From JAUVXJ01 sp964433755 (lineage in GTDB: Bacteria > Chloroflexota > Anaerolineae > UBA7937 > B3-Chlor), in the NCBI GenBank assembly GCA_964433755.1, contig CAYSSR010000001.1, positions 1,426,001 to 1,490,000 of the forward strand: a stretch of DNA of 64,000 bases, in the 5' to 3' direction. The position numbers were made by a program, and so were the translations under genes. Numbering within the stretch: the stretch's first letter is position 1; each line of letters starts with the position of its first letter. Positions 7,236-16,166 of the stretch are shown piece by piece. Under the pieces are notes generated by a model, which saw nothing but the letters and a program-made list of their open reading frames with translations, did not search any database and was not told the origin of the DNA.

Positions 7236-10007
7236 TCACTCCGACAGCGCTGTCGTCTGCGACGTAGCCTGTGCCGGGAACAACACCTCAGCCGGAACGA
7301 TCGCCCGCTCGCCATTAGGAGGCACCCAGTACAGATTGATGTAGGTATGGTGCGTCCGCGCCGCGTACAGCACGCGGATGTCGTGGAAACCCTCTTCGAG
7401 CAGCACTGCCCCCGCCCCGTACTCGTCCCTCTCCACGCTGGACGTGACCAGCTCGCCGCCCAGGTACAGCATCGACTCGTCGATGGACTGGAGAGCGAAG
7501 ACGTAGACGCCCGGTTCAGAGATCAAGATCCGCCCCTCCCACGCCACCGTGTAAGGATGCTCGAGAGGCGGAATGTGGAAGTACACCCCCAGCCGAGCGT
7601 CGATGCGGGCGAAGGTCTCGGGCGGGCTCCACTCTCCATTGGGGAAGTAGCTGCCCAGCAAGCCTTGGCCGGACACGGGCGGTACGTGCAGTGCAGAGGC
7701 AGGCACAGGCTGCTCGTCGCCTCCCGGCGGCCGCCAGGCCAACTCGACACGCCCCTCCGCGCCTCTGGCTCTCACCCGCAGATCGTGGTTGCCCCTGGCC
7801 AGAGTGACCTCCACGGCAAGCTCGCCCTGCCCTTCCAGCAGCAGCGCCTCGTCCAGATACAGCGCCCCCTGCGAGGGGGCACGCAGCACCAGCCGGTAGG
7901 TGCCGTACTCGGGCGCCGTGAGCGTGCCCGTCCACTCTGCCAGGAACGGCACCTCGAAAGGATCGCCGTCCGTCCAGCCGGCTGACAGCGAGGCCTCCTG
8001 TCTGGTCAGAGAAGGCTCGGCAGACCAGTCCGCTCCCTTGCGGTACGTCGCCACCAGCCCCTGCAGAGCTCCGATGTCGTCCGGGGTCAACCTCACCAGG
8101 TACACTACGGCTGGGCCGCCAAAGGGCGCGCCGTACTCCTCGAAGATGGCCTTTGGATAGTAGGCCTGCGCCTGCTCGTACAGGTACTTGCGCTCTGGGT
8201 CCAGGATCATCACCACGTCTTTGCCTGCCGAGGAGGGCAAGGGTAGGCCGTCGTGGGTCTCGATCTGCTGGTACTCGGTGGCCTCCGGAGCCAGGAAGCG
8301 AAGCACCGGATGATCGTGGTAGAGGGAGATCACGTAGTAGTCCACACTGTCGCCCAACCCGGCCATGATCCGGGCGGTGATCGTCTCCGCAGTCGAGAAG
8401 TCGCGCCACGAGGTGAAGTCCCTGGACTGCACGAAAAAGTAAGTGTGGAGGTTAGAGCACCCCACTACCCCCAGCACAAGCACCACAACAGCCCCCACGC
8501 ACCTCCGGCCCCTACCATCGAAGGCCCGTCGCCACTCTTGCCACAGACCATTGATGGGCACCACAGCCAGCAGGTAGGCCGCCGGCAGACTGCCTATGGT
8601 CCTCAAGGAGTGGGGAGCCTCCCATTCCAGAGACAGAATGCCGGGCGCCAATAGCACAACCAGCCACAGCACCAGCAGCAGCGATCCGGGACGCCGCCAC
8701 CGCCAGAGGCAGGCCGCCACGCCCAGCACCATCAAGGCTCCGCTCACCGGGTCCAGCATGGGCTCGTGGGAGAGGTTGTGGCGGCCGTAGCGGTCCCCTT
8801 CATAGTTGAACATCAGGAGGTGTTTGACCACATTGTCTTTCACCGCTGCCACGGCCTCGTGGGTGGTCTTGCCGGTGAAAACCGAGGTCTTCTGGGCCCT
8901 CTCCCAGAACTCGTCGGGATCTCCAACTACGTAGTGGAGAACGGGCCCCACCGTCAGCAGCAGCGCCAGGAGCAGGATCATCAGCCCCCGCCAGGAGGAG
9001 CGCAGAACCTGGCGCTCGGCAACGGCCGTGTGCAGCAGAAAAGCCAGCAGCACCAAGGGGAACGGCAGGAAGCCCGTGTAGAAGACCATACCCAGGCCCA
9101 GCGCCACCCCGGCCAGGCCGAAGTCCGTCCAGCGCTGCGTCCGCAACCCGCGCAGGAGGAACCCCAAGGCAGCCAGCTCGAAGAGAGGGGTAGCCACGTT
9201 GTACATGCCGATGCGGCTGAAGTTGATGTGCCACCGCGAAACGGCCAGAAGGAACGCCAGCACCAGTCCGCATCGACGACCGAACATCTCCCTCCCCACG
9301 AGGTAGCCAGCCGCCACGCACGCCGTGCCCATCAGCGCGCTCACCACCCTGACGGCCTCGGTGGTGCTGCCCAGAAGGCCCACTGACGCCGTCAGGAGAA
9401 ACAGGTAGTGGCCCGCCGAGTTGACCCGCGGCTCGTAGACCGGGCGATAGGACGGCTCTGACAGTATCCTCTGGGCCGCCAGCCCGTTCTCCGCCTCGTC
9501 GTACCAGGTGCCGTAGGGAAGGCTATCCAGCTCCCAGAAGCGAACCACAGCCCCCAGGGCCACGATAGCCAGCAGCAGGCCCAGCTCACCCCGCGACCAC
9601 CCCGTCCCCCGGCCTCCGACCCTCCTCCCTAGGTCGGCCAGGCCCACGCCGAGGAGCAGCAACAGCAGACTGGCCCCATACACTGTCCAACCGAGGGAGG
9701 GGCTATCCGGGGAAGCGAAAGACAGCACGCAGGCGATTCCCGCCAGGGCCGCTGTCGCCACCACGAACACGCCGACGAAGAGAAGAATACGTCGAGGTTG
9801 ACCCTCTCGCTGAGGCAGGACAGGCCTCACCGGGCCGGGCTGCCCGCGCACGGCGGCGACGAACAGACCCACGGCCAGCACGTAGAGCAAGCCCGCTTCC
9901 AGGAGCCTGCTCTGTCCCAGGGCCCACTGCCCCACCACGGCCAGGACCACCGCCAGCGCACCGCTCAGCACCCGCCGATAGCTGCCCCAGCCACGTCCCG
10001 AATCCAA
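7236..10007 (-). CDS. GT39-family membrane glycosyltransferase with C-terminal PA14 domains
   Basis: A 923-residue protein. About twelve hydrophobic helices fill residues 10-560. The first extracytoplasmic loop after about residue 160 has the acidic pair D170-E171 in LPYGTWYDEAENGLAAQ, the catalytic signature of the PMT/ArnT (GT39/GT83) fold that moves sugars from polyprenyl-phosphate donors. After the membrane part come two beta-rich PA14-like modules: about 665-775 (TAPEYGTYRLVLRAPSQGAL, LYLDEALLLEG) and about 780-915 (GLLGSYFPNGEW, ISEPGVYVFALQSIDESML). PA14 modules bind carbohydrate, so the enzyme may hold its glycan or protein acceptor outside the membrane. The start is TTG at 10007 with AGGAGG 5 bases upstream. 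It is monocistronic and ends just beyond the tRNA gene. Confidence 0.85.
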   Translation of the reverse strand: MDSGRGWGSYRRVLSGALAVVLAVVGQWALGQSRLLEAGLLYVLAVGLFVAAVRGQPGPVRPVLPQREGQPRRILLFVGVFVVATAALAGIACVLSFASPDSPSLGWTVYGASLLLLLLGVGLADLGRRVGGRGTGWSRGELGLLLAIVALGAVVRFWELDSLPYGTWYDEAENGLAAQRILSEPSYRPVYEPRVNSAGHYLFLLTASVGLLGSTTEAVRVVSALMGTACVAAGYLVGREMFGRRCGLVLAFLLAVSRWHINFSRIGMYNVATPLFELAALGFLLRGLRTQRWTDFGLAGVALGLGMVFYTGFLPFPLVLLAFLLHTAVAERQVLRSSWRGLMILLLALLLTVGPVLHYVVGDPDEFWERAQKTSVFTGKTTHEAVAAVKDNVVKHLLMFNYEGDRYGRHNLSHEPMLDPVSGALMVLGVAACLWRWRRPGSLLLVLWLVVLLAPGILSLEWEAPHSLRTIGSLPAAYLLAVVPINGLWQEWRRAFDGRGRRCVGAVVVLVLGVVGCSNLHTYFFVQSRDFTSWRDFSTAETITARIMAGLGDSVDYYVISLYHDHPVLRFLAPEATEYQQIETHDGLPLPSSAGKDVVMILDPERKYLYEQAQAYYPKAIFEEYGAPFGGPAVVYLVRLTPDDIGALQGLVATYRKGADWSAEPSLTRQEASLSAGWTDGDPFEVPFLAEWTGTLTAPEYGTYRLVLRAPSQGALYLDEALLLEGQGELAVEVTLARGNHDLRVRARGAEGRVELAWRPPGGDEQPVPASALHVPPVSGQGLLGSYFPNGEWSPPETFARIDARLGVYFHIPPLEHPYTVAWEGRILISEPGVYVFALQSIDESMLYLGGELVTSSVERDEYGAGAVLLEEGFHDIRVLYAARTHHTYINLYWVPPNGERAIVPAEVLFPAQATSQTTALSE

Positions 10008-10214
10008 CTCGGCCTCCTACGGATTGGCCTGCGCGCACCACGTCCGATGCACCATACTACCACAGGGCTATAGCACCCTCAAGGGCACCGCCACCAAAGC
10101 GTGGTGAGATCGATCGCCACCACCGCATCCATCGACACTGTTGTTCATGTCTCATGAGACCAACGAGCGTCGGGGCTTCAGCAACCCAATCAGGGGTGAG
10201 GCCAAGCAGCCTCG

Positions 10215-10241
10215 TAGGAGCGGGTCTCAGCCCCGCCCCTA
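10215..10241. repeat. Imperfect palindrome of REP-like type
   Basis: TAGGAGCGGG (10215-10224) pairs with CCCGCCCCTA (10232-10241) apart from one A-C mismatch. Hairpins of this GC-rich, TAGG..CCTA form are common dispersed intergenic repeats in environmental genomes. The surrounding 344-base gap (10008-10351) contains nothing else recognisable except the promoter at its end. Confidence 0.45.
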
Positions 10242-10316
10242 TACGCACTTTCGGTCGGGTCCTGTAGGGCAAGGGCGCGACGGAGGCGCCGCTGCCTGGA
10301 GCGAATCGGCGGTTCC

Positions 10317-10325
10317 TGGTACAAT
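10317..10325 (+). promoter_or_regulatory. Extended -10 promoter element
   Basis: TGGTACAAT, identical to the extended -10 at 5199-5207, 14435-14443 and 23903-23911. The -35 position (TGGAGC, 10297-10302) is weak. It lies about 40 bases before the AlkD-like gene. Confidence 0.5.
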
Positions 10326-10366
10326 GCACGAAAGCCGACAGACGTGACCGCGTGCGGTGTATCTTG

Positions 10367-11089
10367 ATGGACGTACCGGCTGAGAAGCAGAGACTGGTGC
10401 AGCAGATCCAAGCCCGCGCCGACCCTGCCTACGCGCAGGCGGTTGAACGGGCCGTTTCCTCCCCCCTGAAGGTCTATGGCCTCCGCGTGTGGGAGATCCG
10501 CCAGATCGTCAAGAGTTGGCGTGCGGACCACAAGGCTATCTCCCTCGAAGAGCTGCTACCTCTGGTGGAGACGTTGTGGGCGGGCACGTCCCGTGAGGAA
10601 CGCTTGATTGCGCTGGAGCTGCCTATGCACTACCCCCGGCTCCTCCCAGCGCTCCCGTGGGACTGGTTCCAGACCAAGCGCCAGGACCTGGACGACTGGG
10701 AGCTCACTGACGTTCTGGGCGTGGGAGTTCTCGGCCCCTGGGTGGCTCACGACCCCGAACAAAGGGCGAACCACCTGCACGGACTGGTCCTCGACGAGGA
10801 CATCTGGAGCCGCCGCCTGGGGCTCGTGGCCATCGTTGGTCTCCATCGCACCCGGAAAGAGGCCGAGACCCTCTCACTGGCCCTGAGCCTCATCGACCAG
10901 GTCAAGCAAGAGCAGCACCCCACCATCACCAAGGCCATCTCATGGGTGCTACGAGTGCTGTCCAAGGACTACCCGGAGCAGGTCGCAACCTATCTGGAGC
11001 GGAACGTCGATTCTTTTCCTCGACACGTGATCCGCGAGGTGAAGAACAAGCTGGAGACCGGACGCAAGAACGGCAAGCGCGCCAGGTAG
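10367..11089 (+). CDS. AlkD-like DNA alkylation repair protein (HEAT-like repeats)
   Basis: A 240-residue, all-helical protein. Motifs typical of the AlkC/AlkD family are YGLRVWEIRQIVKSW (about residue 37), SREERLIALEL, LDDWELTDVLGVG, IWSRRLGLVAIVGLH and the C-terminal ITKAISWVLRVLSKDYPEQV. The family uses stacked HEAT-like helices to trap DNA with 3- or 7-alkylpurines and removes the base without flipping it out. The ATG at 10367 is chosen; a GTG at 10352 in the same frame is the alternative. Neither has a clear ribosome site, and the extended -10 lies only 40 bases upstream. It ends 35 bases before the next promoter. Confidence 0.8.
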   Translation: MDVPAEKQRLVQQIQARADPAYAQAVERAVSSPLKVYGLRVWEIRQIVKSWRADHKAISLEELLPLVETLWAGTSREERLIALELPMHYPRLLPALPWDWFQTKRQDLDDWELTDVLGVGVLGPWVAHDPEQRANHLHGLVLDEDIWSRRLGLVAIVGLHRTRKEAETLSLALSLIDQVKQEQHPTITKAISWVLRVLSKDYPEQVATYLERNVDSFPRHVIREVKNKLETGRKNGKRAR

Positions 11090-11123
11090 CTTTGCCCCCG
11101 GGCCCAGAAGCAACTCCTGTGCC

Positions 11124-11152
11124 TGGACATCCTGCATCCGGTGTCGTACAAT
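11124..11152 (+). promoter_or_regulatory. Promoter of the aminotransferase-dehydrogenase pair
   Basis: TGGACA (11124-11129), a 17-base spacer and TACAAT (11147-11152), 75 bases before the ATG at 11227. Confidence 0.65.
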
Positions 11153-11226
11153 ACGCCGGTGCTCCCGACAAGGACACAGCGTCCGGAAGCACTCTCCTCG
11201 AAACACCATGGCATGAGGTTAGGTCG

Positions 11227-12627
11227 ATGAAGCAAGAAAACCATAGTCGCCTTGTCGCCAAGCTGGCCGAGGAGTACTCCAACCACGCTCCCAAATGCGC
11301 GGCCATGCACGAGAAGGCCCTCAAGTATCTGATCGACGGGGGCAGCCACGCATTACGTCTCACACAGCCCTTCCCTCCGCGACCTGTCTCCGCGCACGGA
11401 GCGTGGCTCACCGACGAGGACGGTCACGGGGTACTGGATTTCTGGCAAGGGCACTTCGCCAACATCTTAGGCCACAACCCGGGGGTCGTCACCTCAGTCC
11501 TGGCCGAGGCATTCGAAGACGGCTTCGGGCTCCAGACGGGCTTCGAGGACCGCTACAACGTCGAGGCGGCGGAGACCCTCTGCCGTCAGACCGGGAACGA
11601 GCGCGTGCGCTTCACCACCAGCGGTACCCTGGCCACGATGAACTCCATCATGCTCAGCCTCGCATTCACAGGCCGTGGTCTGGTGATGAAGGCGGGTGCC
11701 GGTTGGCACGGAGGACACCCCTGGGGTCTGAAGGGGGTAGGCTTTCGTGCGGACACAGAAGACGGCTTCCAGTACATGGACACGGCGGGATTGCCACCCT
11801 CTCTTACGGAGAAGGTGATCGTCACCCGCTACAACGATCCGGACAGGCTACGGAGCGATTTCCGCCAATACGGCGACCAGCTCGCGTGTTTCATCGTCGA
11901 GCCCTTCATCGGTGCAGGCGGATGTCTGCCCGCGACGGCCGAGTATCTGCAAACCGCGCGTGAGCTGACCCACAAGCACGGCGTGGTGCTCATCTTCGAC
12001 GAGGTCATCGCCGGGTTCCGATTCCGAGCAGGCGACGTCGGCAGTCTGTATGGTCTCCACCCTGATCTGGCCACCTTCGGAAAAGCCATCGGCGGCGGCA
12101 TGCCGGTAGCGGCCCTGGCTGGCCGCGAAGAGATACTGAGGCTGGTCGCGCGCGACAGCGAGAAGAAAGTGAAGTTCTCCGGCGGCACCTACTCCGCACA
12201 CCCCGCGTCGATGTTGGCGGCCAAGACCTTCATGGAGTATCTCGTGGCCCACGAGGAAGAGATCTACCCCCGCCTGTCGGCTCTCGGTAAACGAGCGCGC
12301 CGCATGGCAGAGGCAGCTTTCGGTGCGGAGGGGATCTATGCGCGTTGCCCAAGGTACGCCGACGGCGTGTTGCCGGGAAGCTCTCTGAGTCTGATCGCTT
12401 TCCCCTACGAAGAAGGACGAGAGCTTCGCCACCCTGAGGATGTGCGCGACCCCGCCCTCTGCGATGTCGCGCTCGCGGAGGAGGTCCTTCAGTTGGCTCT
12501 GCTGGTCAACGACGTGTACACCATGCACGGACTCGGTGCCATCAGCGCTGCGCACACCACGGAAGACCTCGACTTCCTGGAAGCGGCCTACGCGCGTGTG
12601 GCGCAACTCTTCAGACAGCATCTGTAG
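11227..12627 (+). CDS. Class III aminotransferase, glutamate-1-semialdehyde aminomutase-like
   Basis: A 466-residue PLP enzyme. It shows the class III fold: SGTLATMNSIML for phosphate contact (about 132), the conserved HGGHPWG after the core strand, D258-E259 in LIFDEVIAGFR for the pyridine nitrogen, and the Schiff-base lysine K286 in LATFGKAIGGGMPVAAL. The family includes glutamate-1-semialdehyde 2,1-aminomutase (HemL). This protein is longer than HemL (about 430), has an extra N-terminal 40 residues and no heme-synthesis neighbours, so I call it HemL-like only. The ATG at 11227 is preferred; the same frame stays open to 10942 but there overlaps the AlkD gene. A DapB-like dehydrogenase follows by 110 bases, suggesting a small amino-acid pathway. 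Confidence 0.85.
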   Translation: MKQENHSRLVAKLAEEYSNHAPKCAAMHEKALKYLIDGGSHALRLTQPFPPRPVSAHGAWLTDEDGHGVLDFWQGHFANILGHNPGVVTSVLAEAFEDGFGLQTGFEDRYNVEAAETLCRQTGNERVRFTTSGTLATMNSIMLSLAFTGRGLVMKAGAGWHGGHPWGLKGVGFRADTEDGFQYMDTAGLPPSLTEKVIVTRYNDPDRLRSDFRQYGDQLACFIVEPFIGAGGCLPATAEYLQTARELTHKHGVVLIFDEVIAGFRFRAGDVGSLYGLHPDLATFGKAIGGGMPVAALAGREEILRLVARDSEKKVKFSGGTYSAHPASMLAAKTFMEYLVAHEEEIYPRLSALGKRARRMAEAAFGAEGIYARCPRYADGVLPGSSLSLIAFPYEEGRELRHPEDVRDPALCDVALAEEVLQLALLVNDVYTMHGLGAISAAHTTEDLDFLEAAYARVAQLFRQHL

Positions 12628-12737
12628 CGCTCGGCCCTGGTCCACCATCGACACTCTCTTGGCGGCACTTCGTGCCTGTTGAGCAAAGAGAATCCGGAAC
12701 GGTTACGAACATTCATCTTAAGGAGACAGAGCACATC

Positions 12738-13733
12738 ATGTCACGCAGTACTCGCATCATCCAGTACGGACTCGGCCCCATCGGGAGCGCTGTGGCGCGG
12801 CACGTCGTAGAACGCGACGGGCTGGAACTGGTCGCAGGCATCGACGTCGACCCCGCCAAAGTGGGCAAGGACGTTGGTGACGTGATTGGACTGGGCCGAC
12901 CCCTCGGCTTCGACGTCGCGGAGAGCCTGTCCCAGGCACTGGCGGGAGCGGAAGCCGACGTGGTCTTGCACACCACGAGTTCGTACTTCGACCGCTTCAA
13001 GCCCCAGATTCTCGAGATCCTGGAGGCGGGCCTGGACGTGGTCTCCACGTCCGAGGAACTCTCCTTTCCCTGGCTCGCCCATGCCGAGGAGGCCGCTGAG
13101 GTCGACGCGGCAGCCAAGCGAGCGGGCAAGACCGTCCTGGGGACGGGGGTCAATCCCGGCTTTCTCATGGATTCGCTGCCCTTGAACCTCACCGCCATCT
13201 GCCAACGGGTGGACCACATCGACGTCACGCGAGTCATCAACGCTTCCACTCGGCGGGGACCGTTCCAGGCCAAGATCGGCTCGGGCATGAGCGTGGAGGA
13301 CTTCGAGGCCAAGATGGCGGCTGGACGCATGGGCCACGTGGGCCTTCCCGAGTCTATGGGCATGGTCTTCCACACCCTGGGCAAGAAGCTGGTCCGCTAC
13401 GAGTCGGGTGTCGAACCCGTGGTGGCGGACAAAGCGGTGAAGACCGACCACTTCCACGTGCAGCCGGGCCAGGTGAAGGGTCTGAAGCAGGTCGCCCGCG
13501 GCTTCTCCGAGGATGGTGAGTTCTTGACTCTGACCTTCATCGCCGCGCTGGAGGCCGGGGATGAGGCTGACACCATCACCATCACCGGCTTGCCCAATCT
13601 GGAGGTTACCCTCAAGGGCACCAACGGCGACATCGCCACGGTGGCCATCACCGTGAACGCCACTCGCCGCGTGAGGGAGGCCGCGCCGGGACTGGTGACC
13701 ATGAGAGACCTGCCCATCGTCACCTTCTGGTGA
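12738..13733 (+). CDS. DapB-like / 2,4-diaminopentanoate dehydrogenase-like oxidoreductase
   Basis: A 331-residue protein with an N-terminal Rossmann domain (RIIQYGLGPIGSAVARHV, residues about 6-23, then ELVAGIDVDPAKVG). The layout is that of the dihydrodipicolinate-reductase N-terminal family. The closest recognised group is 2,4-diaminopentanoate dehydrogenase and related NAD(P)-dependent amino-acid dehydrogenases. A central VVSTSEELSFPW and GTGVNPGFLMDSLP are typical of that group. AAGGAG lies 14-19 bases before the ATG. The frame upstream to 12672 is open but lacks a better start. It probably acts with the PLP enzyme upstream. The substrate is not evident from sequence, and ornithine-fermentation partners are not present. 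Confidence 0.75.
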   Translation: MSRSTRIIQYGLGPIGSAVARHVVERDGLELVAGIDVDPAKVGKDVGDVIGLGRPLGFDVAESLSQALAGAEADVVLHTTSSYFDRFKPQILEILEAGLDVVSTSEELSFPWLAHAEEAAEVDAAAKRAGKTVLGTGVNPGFLMDSLPLNLTAICQRVDHIDVTRVINASTRRGPFQAKIGSGMSVEDFEAKMAAGRMGHVGLPESMGMVFHTLGKKLVRYESGVEPVVADKAVKTDHFHVQPGQVKGLKQVARGFSEDGEFLTLTFIAALEAGDEADTITITGLPNLEVTLKGTNGDIATVAITVNATRRVREAAPGLVTMRDLPIVTFW

Positions 13734-13892
13734 GGGTCGCCAGTCGGTTCACGATGGGGAGGCGTAACGCACCAATCCGTAGCAGCCGACAGGCGCAGGC
13801 GAGACCCCCTGCAGCCACGTAGACTCGACCATTCGTCTCAGGCGCACGCACTGCTCGCCACCGCTGCTCTCGACACCTCGCAGGAGGTCTTC

Positions 13893-14270
13893 GTGCACGC
13901 CAAGAGGTCCAATCTGCAAAGGGCGCGTTTCATTGTCCGGTGGATCGCCCGAGGCTGGAGCCTGCTCAGTCTGGGGTTCGTGGCGCTCTTCGTGGTCGGA
14001 GAGCTCCTCTTCCCCACGGCCGCGCTGCCCACCACGACACGCGATCTCACCGGGCTCGTGCTGTTCCCCATCGGCGTCTGCCTGGGGATGATCCTGGCCT
14101 GGCACTGGGAGGGCCTGGGTGGCGCCGTCACCGTGGCCAGCCTGATCGCCTTCTACACGCTGCTCCGCATCACAGATGGCAGGTTCCCCCGTGGCCCCTA
14201 CTTCTCCCTCGTCGCGGCTCCGGGAGCGTTTTTCCTCGTATCGTGGTCCATCTCTCGCCGCACGGAATAG
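13893..14270 (+). CDS. Small polytopic membrane protein of unknown function
   Basis: 125 residues with four predicted transmembrane helices (about 19-40, 51-70, 72-92 and 100-118), separated by short loops, with basic residues at both ends (RSNLQRARFIVRW, SISRRTE). The pattern DLTGLVLFPIGVCLGMILAWHWEGLGG recurs in small uncharacterised membrane proteins from many bacteria. GTG start at 13893 with AGGAGG 5 bases upstream. It follows the dehydrogenase by 160 bases and has no obvious partner. Confidence 0.75.
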   Translation: MHAKRSNLQRARFIVRWIARGWSLLSLGFVALFVVGELLFPTAALPTTTRDLTGLVLFPIGVCLGMILAWHWEGLGGAVTVASLIAFYTLLRITDGRFPRGPYFSLVAAPGAFFLVSWSISRRTE

Positions 14271-14414
14271 CGGCGAGCAACTCGTGCTCGGCGACCACAC
14301 ATGCAGACCTCCTGATAGTGCCATCCACAGGCATCCGCTATCAGATAGCCCCGGCGGAGCCAGGTTGTTGCCCTGAGTCATCTCAGGATTCTGTACCCTC
14401 ATCAGCCACGCCTC

Positions 14415-14443
14415 TTGATTCGCCATTCCATTAGTGGTACAAT
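14415..14443 (+). promoter_or_regulatory. Promoter with extended -10 for the Cys-domain lipoprotein
   Basis: TTGATT (14415-14420), a 17-base spacer and TGG-TACAAT (TACAAT at 14438-14443), about 100 bases before the ATG at 14545. Confidence 0.7.
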
Positions 14444-14544
14444 ACGAGCATCTTCGCGCACCGCTGTACCAACCGGCTCATACGCCGCGCGCAGAGATGG
14501 CGCACCCAACGGAAGGCTTCGCTCACCGAGAGAGGAGGAGGCCG

Positions 14545-15603
14545 ATGAGGAGGGTGGTTCTGTTCCGTGCGCTGGTGCTCCTGGCCGTGGGCATGGTCGC
14601 GTGTCAAGCCACGGTTGACGAAGGCGAGGTACCGGATGAACGTGCCCTGACTGCCACGCTCACAGCGTCGCCCACCATTACGCACGTAGTCACCATGACA
14701 CCGACCGAGGCCACGACGCCCACCCCGTCCCCGACCCCTCTGCCCACGCACACACCCACCTTGTCGCCTACAAGAACGCCGACATACACTCCAACCCCAC
14801 TGCCCCCCGCTGCGACCGCCACTTCGCCTCCACGTTCTGGCTGTCCGCCGGATGTGGGCTGCCTGAAGGTCGTGAACCAGTGCGGCGAGACGCTTACCTG
14901 CCGCTTGTCCGATGGAGGCGATGAGCGAGAGATCCTCTTGGAAGCTCTATCGGACGGCACCATGCATCTGCCTCCCGGCCAATACACGTATAGAGCCATG
15001 GTCGAGGTCTCCGCATGCGACACGGGCCGCGGTCGCACCAGGAAACAATGCCAGCGCATCGGCCTGGACCTCGAAGGTCCAGTGACACTGGCAGCGTCCA
15101 AGACCACCCAGTTGTCGTTCGGAGTGGCCTGTCATGAATGGGACGCCGGTGACTGCATGGGGCCGGAACTGGCCCTGCTGGAGGTCACTGAACCCGCGCC
15201 GACTCCTACCGTGCCGGGGTCTCCTACCCCCACGCCTACCGCTACTCCGGTCTGCCTGTGCCCACCGAACGCGGCCTGCCTCACGGTGGAGAACCGCATC
15301 GGTGACCCGCTGACTATAGAGATCGCGGGAACCGGCATCGCGGAGGTGATGCAGATCGACTCGTACGGGCAAGGAGCTTTCGAGTTGCCCCCCGGTGGGT
15401 ACGAGTACACGGCACACACCCGCACCGGGTACCGATGCTGGGATGTCTTCGGCCGATGCGACGCATGCCCATCCGGGCCAATCTACCTTCGCGGGAGCGT
15501 GGACATCCAGAGCGGGCTCTGCCACAGACTCCCCATCTCCGTCTCCTGCGGCTGGTGGGATGAAGGCCGTTGCTTCAATCCCGAACTGGTGGTGGCAGAG
15601 TGA
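14545..15603 (+). CDS. Secreted protein with Thr/Pro linker and two tandem Cys-rich domains
   Basis: 352 residues. The N-terminal helix (VLFRALVLLAVGMVAC) ends in C20, so lipid attachment is possible, though the lipobox is not ideal. Residues about 35-95 are a low-complexity Thr/Pro/Ser spacer (TPSPTPLPTHTPTLSPTRT). Two homologous domains of about 110 residues follow, separated by a second TPTPTATP spacer. Both begin CPPxxxCLxVxN, carry a central LPPGxYxYxA, and end CxxWDxGxCxxPEL. The cysteines are likely disulphide-bonded outside the cell. AGGAGG precedes the ATG. The domain is not recognised. The Thr/Pro spacers are what one expects for display away from the cell surface. Confidence 0.8.
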   Translation: MRRVVLFRALVLLAVGMVACQATVDEGEVPDERALTATLTASPTITHVVTMTPTEATTPTPSPTPLPTHTPTLSPTRTPTYTPTPLPPAATATSPPRSGCPPDVGCLKVVNQCGETLTCRLSDGGDEREILLEALSDGTMHLPPGQYTYRAMVEVSACDTGRGRTRKQCQRIGLDLEGPVTLAASKTTQLSFGVACHEWDAGDCMGPELALLEVTEPAPTPTVPGSPTPTPTATPVCLCPPNAACLTVENRIGDPLTIEIAGTGIAEVMQIDSYGQGAFELPPGGYEYTAHTRTGYRCWDVFGRCDACPSGPIYLRGSVDIQSGLCHRLPISVSCGWWDEGRCFNPELVVAE

Positions 15604-15729
15604 GCTCCTGTAGACGCCACGCCCGGTGCTGGAGACCGCATGGCCTACAGACGGCGCTTGCAGGCGCTCTAGTCCGACGTGGGTCAAGTGACACAGACAT
15701 CCGAGTATCGATAAAGAGGAGGTAGGAAG

Positions 15730-15981
15730 ATGAGAAGCAAGATCCTTGGGATTCTGCTGTTGGTATGGGGTGTCCTCGTGGCGGCGTTGCAGATCGCCAG
15801 CATATTCTTTGCCATAGCGGCAGGACACATCGAGGACATCGCCATCACTGATGTCGCCTGCCTGGGAGTCGCCATCGTGATGGGCTGGGCAGGTCTCCTG
15901 GCCTACCGGGCCGGTGCCAAGGAGCAGGAGCAAGAGAACAAGCAGCCTGACGAATCTCCCCCGTCCGCGGCGGCAGAGTAG
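15730..15981 (+). CDS. Small two-helix membrane protein
   Basis: 83 residues: helix 1 (about 4-30, ILGILLLVWGVLVAALQIA), helix 2 (about 38-62) and a hydrophilic, Glu/Gln-rich tail (EQEQENKQPDESPPS). Strong ribosome site GAGGAGG 12 bases before the ATG. The family is not recognised, and no function can be assigned. Confidence 0.65.
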   Translation: MRSKILGILLLVWGVLVAALQIASIFFAIAAGHIEDIAITDVACLGVAIVMGWAGLLAYRAGAKEQEQENKQPDESPPSAAAE

Positions 15982-16166
15982 ATAGCTACTGGGCCCCGGT
16001 CACGTCACGTGGCGCTCACATGTTGGTGAAGGGGCACCGGTCAGAAAGCAGCATAACCTACAGTAACCACAGCTACCACACTGCCGCTTAGTTATCCAGC
16101 CAGGGCAACCACGAGGCGTCCAGTCCGGTGTGGTCGCCCTGCCGCACCTGAACTGGAGGCGAAGGC

